Of a stretch of DNA of 64,000 nt, positions 59,979-64,000 are shown in pieces. The stretch lies in assembly GCF_018919395.1 (NCBI RefSeq), contig NZ_JAHLME010000002.1, positions 620,001 to 684,000 on the forward strand, given 5' to 3'. Each line of letters opens with the position of its first letter. Within the stretch, counting starts at the first letter, position 1. The notes under the pieces were generated by a model. The model was not told the DNA's origin. It saw only the letters and a program-made list of their open reading frames with translations, and did no database searches. This DNA is from Geomonas azotofigens. Its GTDB lineage: Bacteria; Desulfobacterota; Desulfuromonadia; Geobacterales; Geobacteraceae. A program made the translations under genes and the position numbers.

Positions 59979-61529
59979 ATGACCATCGAAAGCAAACTCC
60001 ATCTTCTGCAGGCCAAAAACGAGCAGGCCGAGTTGGGGGGCGGCGCTGACAGGATCGAGAAGCATCACAAGTCCGGCAGGCTCACCGCCCGGGAGCGCAT
60101 CGCCATCTTGCTCGACGAGGGGAGCTTCAACGAGATCGACAAGTTCGTCACCCACCGCTGCCACAACTTCGGGATGGAAAAACAGAAGATCGCCGGCGAC
60201 GGTGTGGTGACCGGTTACGGCACCATCGACGGAAGGCCGGCATACGTCTTCGCCCAGGACTTCACCGTCTTTGGCGGGTCCCTCTCCAAATCCTATGCCG
60301 AGAAGATCGTCAAGATCATGGACATGGCCCTGAAGAACGGGGCGCCGGTAATCGGCCTGAACGATTCCGGCGGGGCCCGGATCCAGGAGGGGGTCGATTC
60401 GCTCGCGGGCTACGCCGACATCTTTTTGCGCAACGTCACCTCCTCCGGGGTGGTGCCGCAGCTGTCGGCCATCATGGGGCCCTGCGCGGGGGGAGCGGTC
60501 TACTCGCCGGCCATCACCGATTTCGTCTTCATGGTCAAGGACACCTCCTACATGTTCATCACCGGCCCGGAGGTCATCAAGACGGTAACCCACGAGGAGG
60601 TGACCAAGGAGGAACTGGGGGGAGCCATGACCCACAACTCCAAGTCGGGATGCGCGCACTTCGCCTGTTCCGATGACGAAGAATGCCTGCTGATGATGCG
60701 CGAACTCTTTTCGTTTCTCCCCCTGAACAACATGGAGGACCCTCCGCGGGCCGCGTGTGACGACGACATCAATCGCTGCGAAGATGCCCTGCGCAGCATG
60801 ATCCCCGATGACCCGAACGTCCCCTACGACATCAAGGAGGTCATCAAGGCCGTGGTCGATGACCGCTATTTCTTCGAGGTCCAGGAGCACTACGCCAAGA
60901 ACCTGGTGGTGGGCTTCGCCCGGTTGAACGGCAGGCCGGTAGGCATCGTCGCCAACCAGCCCATCTTTCTGGCCGGCGCCCTGGACGTCGACTCCTCCCT
61001 CAAAGGGGCGCGCTTCACCCGTTTCTGCGACAGCTTCAACATCCCGCTGGTGATCTTCGAGGACGTCCCCGGTTTCATGCCCGGCGTGGGGCAGGAACTG
61101 GGCGGCATCATCAAGCACGGCGCCAAGCTCCTCTACGCCATGGCCGAAGCGACCGTGCCCAAGATCACCGTCATCACCCGCAAGGCCTACGGCGGCGCCT
61201 ACTGCGTCATGAACTCGAAGCACATCCGCGGCGACTACAGCATGGCCTTCCCCACGGCGGAAATCGCGGTCATGGGGCCGGAAGGCGCGGTCAACATCAT
61301 TCACCGGGCCGAGATGTGCGCTTCCGACAACCCGCAGGAAACCCGGAAATCACTGGTCAGCGACTACCGGGAAAAGTTCGCCAACCCTTACAATGCGGCC
61401 GAACTCGGCTACATCGACGAAGTCATCGATCCGGCCCGGACCCGGTCCAAGCTGATCAGCGTGCTCGAGATGTGCAAGAACAAGCGCGATGCCAACCCGC
61501 CGCGCAAGCACGGCAACATCCCGCTGTAG
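59979..61529 (+). CDS. Acyl-CoA carboxylase carboxyltransferase subunit (PccB-like)
   Basis: In this 516-residue crotonase-fold carboxyltransferase the N-half has the acyl-CoA site [24 protein letters not shown] and [23 protein letters not shown]. The C-half has the carboxybiotin site [26 protein letters not shown] and [18 protein letters not shown]. Sequence type is that of propionyl-CoA carboxylase beta or methylmalonyl-CoA decarboxylase alpha. The true substrate cannot be read from the sequence. It follows pxpA by 13 bp and precedes its biotin carboxylase by 49 bp, so it belongs to the same operon. Confidence 0.9.
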   Translation: MTIESKLHLLQAKNEQAELGGGADRIEKHHKSGRLTARERIAILLDEGSFNEIDKFVTHRCHNFGMEKQKIAGDGVVTGYGTIDGRPAYVFAQDFTVFGGSLSKSYAEKIVKIMDMALKNGAPVIGLNDSGGARIQEGVDSLAGYADIFLRNVTSSGVVPQLSAIMGPCAGGAVYSPAITDFVFMVKDTSYMFITGPEVIKTVTHEEVTKEELGGAMTHNSKSGCAHFACSDDEECLLMMRELFSFLPLNNMEDPPRAACDDDINRCEDALRSMIPDDPNVPYDIKEVIKAVVDDRYFFEVQEHYAKNLVVGFARLNGRPVGIVANQPIFLAGALDVDSSLKGARFTRFCDSFNIPLVIFEDVPGFMPGVGQELGGIIKHGAKLLYAMAEATVPKITVITRKAYGGAYCVMNSKHIRGDYSMAFPTAEIAVMGPEGAVNIIHRAEMCASDNPQETRKSLVSDYREKFANPYNAAELGYIDEVIDPARTRSKLISVLEMCKNKRDANPPRKHGNIPL

Positions 61530-61578
61530 CCGGCGAGTTACCACTGCATCTCGAAGCGTACTGCAAGGAGTAGTTCAT

Positions 61579-63102
61579 ATGCCTGCTGACAAGCTTTTTA
61601 ACAAAGTCCTCATCGCCAACCGCGGCGAGATCGCGGTACGGATCATCCGCGCCTGCCAGGAACTCCAGATCCCCACCGTAGCTGTCTATTCGGAGGCGGA
61701 CCGGGCCTCGCTGCACGTGAGGGTGGCGGATGAAGCCTACTGCATCGGCCCAGCCCCCGCCTCCCGCTCCTATCTCAGGACCGACACCATCATCGAGGTG
61801 GCGAAGAGGTCCGGCTGCGACGCCGTCCACCCCGGATACGGGTTCCTCTCTGAAACGGCCGCTTTTGCCGAACTCTGCGCGGCAGAAGGGATCACCTTCA
61901 TCGGGCCCAACCCGGATGCCATCAGGACCATGGGGGACAAGGTCGCGGCCCGGAGGGTGGCGGCCGCGCAGGACGTCCCGCTGGTGCCCGGCATGCTGGA
62001 GGAGTTGAAGGACGACGGCGCGGCGCGGCAGGTAGCTGACACCATCGGTTACCCGCTCATGGTCAAGGCGGTGCATGGGTTCGGCGGAAAGGGGATGCGT
62101 GTCGTGGAGCGCCCGGAGGACCTGGCCAGGCTGGTGCGGGCGGCCCGTTCCGAGTCGTTCAACTGCTTTGGCAGCAGGGCGGTCTACCTGGAGCGCTGTA
62201 TCGAAAGCCCCCGGCACATAGAGATCCAGATATTCGGCGACAAACAAGGGCACGTGGTCCATTTCATGGAACGCGAGTGTTCCATCCAGCACCGTCGCCA
62301 GAAAGTGATCGAAGAGGCGCCATCGACCATCGTGGATGAAGAACTCCGAGGGAAACTGGGCGAAGCGGCTCTCCGCATCGCGCGAGCGGTCGGCTACGAT
62401 TCGGCTGGAACCGCAGAGTTCCTGGTCAACGCGGCAACGAAGGAATTCTTCTTCCTGGAGATGAACACCCGTCTGGCGGTCGAGCACCCGGTCACCGAGG
62501 CTGTCACCGGCACCGACCTCTGCAAGGAGATGATCCGCGCGGCCGCCGGCCTCCCCCTTTGCTTCCAGCAGCAGGACATCTCGTTTCGTGGTCACGCCAT
62601 CGAATGCCACATCCACGCGGAGGATCCGGATCACGACTTCTTCCCCATCGCCGGGCGCATCGCCGGCCTGCGCACGCCGGGCGGCCCGGGTGTCCGCGAT
62701 GACTCGGGCATGTACGAGGGACTCGAGGTGCCCCCCTACTACGACCCGCACCTGGCCAAGCTCGTGGTGTGGGCCAGCACCCGGGAGCGCTGCATCAGCC
62801 GGACCCGGCGGGCACTGTCCGAGTACTTCGTGAAGGGGATCAAGACCACGATCCCCTTCTGCGAACGGGTCATGCAGAATGAGCATTTCATTGCCGGCGA
62901 CTACGACACGACCTTCATCGACAGCAGGTTCGTCAAGGAGGATGCCGCCAGGGAAAAACCGCACCAGGAGGTGGCGCTCCTTGCGGTCGCCATCAAAGCG
63001 TTCCGCAGCGACCAGTCCCAGACTCGCAAGAGCGCCGCTATTTCAGACACCACTTTGCAGGCCGAATCGGGCTGGAAGATGAGTGGCCGTATCAAACGCT
63101 GA
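61579..63102 (+). CDS. Biotin carboxylase subunit with unusual active-site residues
   Basis: This 507-residue ATP-grasp protein has the AccC/PccA layout (ANRGEIAVRIIRA, HPGYGFLSE, EMNTRL). Several near-invariant positions differ. The glycine-rich lid reads KAVHGFGGKGM instead of KA-GGGG-[RK]GM. The catalytic QRRHQK is QHRRQK (Arg240 where E. coli AccC has His236). TRLQVEH is TRLAVEH (Ala300 for Gln294), and ECRINAED is ECHIHAED (His344 for Arg338). Lys242, Arg298 and Glu302 are kept. The C-terminus lacks a biotinyl domain, which is on the next gene. The ATG at 61579 has AAGGAG upstream. It is either a divergent catalyst or partly inactive. Confidence 0.88.
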   Translation: MPADKLFNKVLIANRGEIAVRIIRACQELQIPTVAVYSEADRASLHVRVADEAYCIGPAPASRSYLRTDTIIEVAKRSGCDAVHPGYGFLSETAAFAELCAAEGITFIGPNPDAIRTMGDKVAARRVAAAQDVPLVPGMLEELKDDGAARQVADTIGYPLMVKAVHGFGGKGMRVVERPEDLARLVRAARSESFNCFGSRAVYLERCIESPRHIEIQIFGDKQGHVVHFMERECSIQHRRQKVIEEAPSTIVDEELRGKLGEAALRIARAVGYDSAGTAEFLVNAATKEFFFLEMNTRLAVEHPVTEAVTGTDLCKEMIRAAAGLPLCFQQQDISFRGHAIECHIHAEDPDHDFFPIAGRIAGLRTPGGPGVRDDSGMYEGLEVPPYYDPHLAKLVVWASTRERCISRTRRALSEYFVKGIKTTIPFCERVMQNEHFIAGDYDTTFIDSRFVKEDAAREKPHQEVALLAVAIKAFRSDQSQTRKSAAISDTTLQAESGWKMSGRIKR

Positions 63103-63126
63103 CGGCACGTACCGGAGGGATTCCAC

Positions 63127-63642
63127 ATGGCATATATCGTTACCTGCAAGGGAGAAGAGCGGAACATAGGGGTGGAGGAGCGTCATCCCGGCCTGTACAC
63201 CGTTCACTTGGGAGGGAAGGAATACCTGGTCGATTACCACGAATCGCGGGATAACCTCTTGTCCCTGATCATCGATGGCAAATCGTACGAGGTCGACATC
63301 GAAGTTTCCGAGAGTGGGGAGATGTACGGTGTCGACATCCAGGGGGATCATTTCGAACTGGAAGTAGTTGAGGAGAAGAAAAAAAAGCTGGCCAGGAAGC
63401 TGTCCGCCGCGCCAAGCGGGAGGCAGGAGATCAGGTCACCAATGTCTGGCAACGTCTGCAAGATCCTGGTCAAGCAAGGGCAGCCTGTCGAACCGGGCCA
63501 AGTGCTTATGATCCTTGAGGCGATGAAGATGATGAACGAGATCAAGGCAACCGTTGCCGGGGTTATCGGCTCACTGAAGGCGAAAGAGGGCGTCCCGGTT
63601 GCGACCAACGACTTGCTGTGCGTGGTGGAACCGGCGGAATAG
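63127..63642 (+). CDS. Biotin carboxyl carrier subunit
   Basis: In this 171-residue protein the N-terminal 90 residues form a beta-rich region with a lysine-rich linker (VEEKKKKLARK). The C-terminal biotinyl domain (about 100-168) carries the attachment motif EAMKM with biotin lysine 134. The separate carrier shows the carboxylase is a three-gene type (carboxyltransferase, biotin carboxylase, carrier). The N-terminal part resembles the linker of PccA-type alpha subunits, as if PccA had been split. GGAGGGATTCC precedes the start. Confidence 0.92.
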   Translation: MAYIVTCKGEERNIGVEERHPGLYTVHLGGKEYLVDYHESRDNLLSLIIDGKSYEVDIEVSESGEMYGVDIQGDHFELEVVEEKKKKLARKLSAAPSGRQEIRSPMSGNVCKILVKQGQPVEPGQVLMILEAMKMMNEIKATVAGVIGSLKAKEGVPVATNDLLCVVEPAE

Positions 63643-63674
63643 GGGTCAGCAGCCGGATTTTAAAAGTATTTTTC

Positions 63675-63704
63675 TTGGAAAAATGGACTCACGGTAGTTA
63701 TACT
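63675..63704 (+). promoter_or_regulatory. Promoter of the terminal regulator gene
   Basis: -35 TTGGAA (63675-63680), an 18-bp spacer and -10 TATACT (63699-63704) indicate independent transcription of the gene at 63754, although no terminator separates it from the operon. Confidence 0.45.
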
Positions 63705-63753
63705 GCACCCTTACAGCACGCCTGTGTCAAGTTCCGCAGATATCAGAGGGTCT

Positions 63754-64000
63754 ATGCCAAAGAAAGAGATCGATACCAGCAGCGTTCAGGGTACTTCCAA
63801 GCCGTCCGATGAGAATAACGTCCATATCGTTACGTCCTCACATCTCGCTATTTCCTACCCCGAGTCATCCGAATTCGAATTCGGGCTCATCATTGCCTAT
63901 CATGCCTTCGAACGCTGGATGGTGCGTTGTATGAACGCCGCCGGAGCCAAGGACATGGCCCCGCTCGACATCCTGATCCTGCACCATATCAACCACCGCG
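63754..64000 (+). CDS. Winged-helix (MarR-like) DNA-binding regulator, partial
   Basis: ATG 63754 follows GAGGG; 82 residues are visible before the window ends. After a polar N-terminus comes SEFEFGLIIAYHAFERWMVRCMNAAGAKDMAPLDILILHHINHR, the pattern of a MarR-type winged-helix family in which a long helix precedes the HTH. The HTH itself is cut off. Position at the end of the 5-oxoproline operon makes it a candidate local regulator, possibly acting at the inverted repeat at 52472-52488 (inference). Confidence 0.7.
   Translation, partial: MPKKEIDTSSVQGTSKPSDENNVHIVTSSHLAISYPESSEFEFGLIIAYHAFERWMVRCMNAAGAKDMAPLDILILHHINHR

Overview
The window looks like chromosome from a GC-rich, anaerobic, metal- and sulfur-respiring deltaproteobacterium of the Geobacter/Geomonas/Citrifermentans kind. 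Supporting this are an eight-haem periplasmic cytochrome c, a strict-anaerobe-type hybrid cluster protein, many large multi-sensor histidine kinases, an MCP and a GGDEF/EAL protein, sigma54 promoters, and near-universal AGGAG-type ribosome binding sites. This is inferred from gene content; no 16S or other marker is present. I saw no tRNA, rRNA, insertion sequence, prophage or CRISPR array.

Layout. 1-11.3 kb holds housekeeping and stress genes: a DUF1992 protein, an SseB-like protein, a TolA-like alanine-rich SPOR protein with a 15-bp coding repeat, a YkgJ-type cysteine-cluster protein, the octahaem cytochrome divergent from metE, a DUF3553 protein, a cold-shock protein, a lipid A acyltransferase and a cupin. 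11.4-13.3 kb is an Lrp/AsnC regulator followed by a diaminopimelate-decarboxylase-like enzyme. 13.4-26.7 kb is signalling: a GGDEF/EAL protein, hcp, two hybrid histidine kinases, a CsbD protein, a zinc-ribbon protein with a possible small RNA upstream, and an MCP. 27-33 kb is gltBD behind a near-consensus sigma54 promoter. 33.4-41.6 kb has a kinase/response-regulator pair, a MocR regulator divergent from a flavin-oxidase-like gene, katG and a fasciclin-domain protein.

41.7-46.5 kb is a self-contained regulatory unit: a kinase with a periplasmic solute-binding sensor, its sigma54 activator, and a dicarboxylate/amino-acid symporter with a sigma54 promoter and upstream repeats. 46.7-52.2 kb is the phosphate regulon, with pstS divergent from pstCAB-phoU-phoB; each direction has its own Pho box, and no phoR is present in the window.

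52.8-63.6 kb is the most interesting stretch: a tightly packed nine-gene operon plus a terminal regulator. It encodes a DUF969/DUF979 5-oxoproline transporter, a large NAD-glutamate dehydrogenase, the 5-oxoprolinase subunits PxpB, PxpC and PxpA, and a three-subunit biotin-dependent carboxylase. The order suggests uptake of 5-oxoproline, ring opening to glutamate and oxidative deamination to 2-oxoglutarate. The biotin carboxylase subunit departs from the family at several normally invariant active-site positions, so the role of the carboxylase part is open. Glutamate is a recurring theme: gltBD, the GDH, 5-oxoproline use and the acidic-amino-acid/dicarboxylate symporter all lie within 37 kb.
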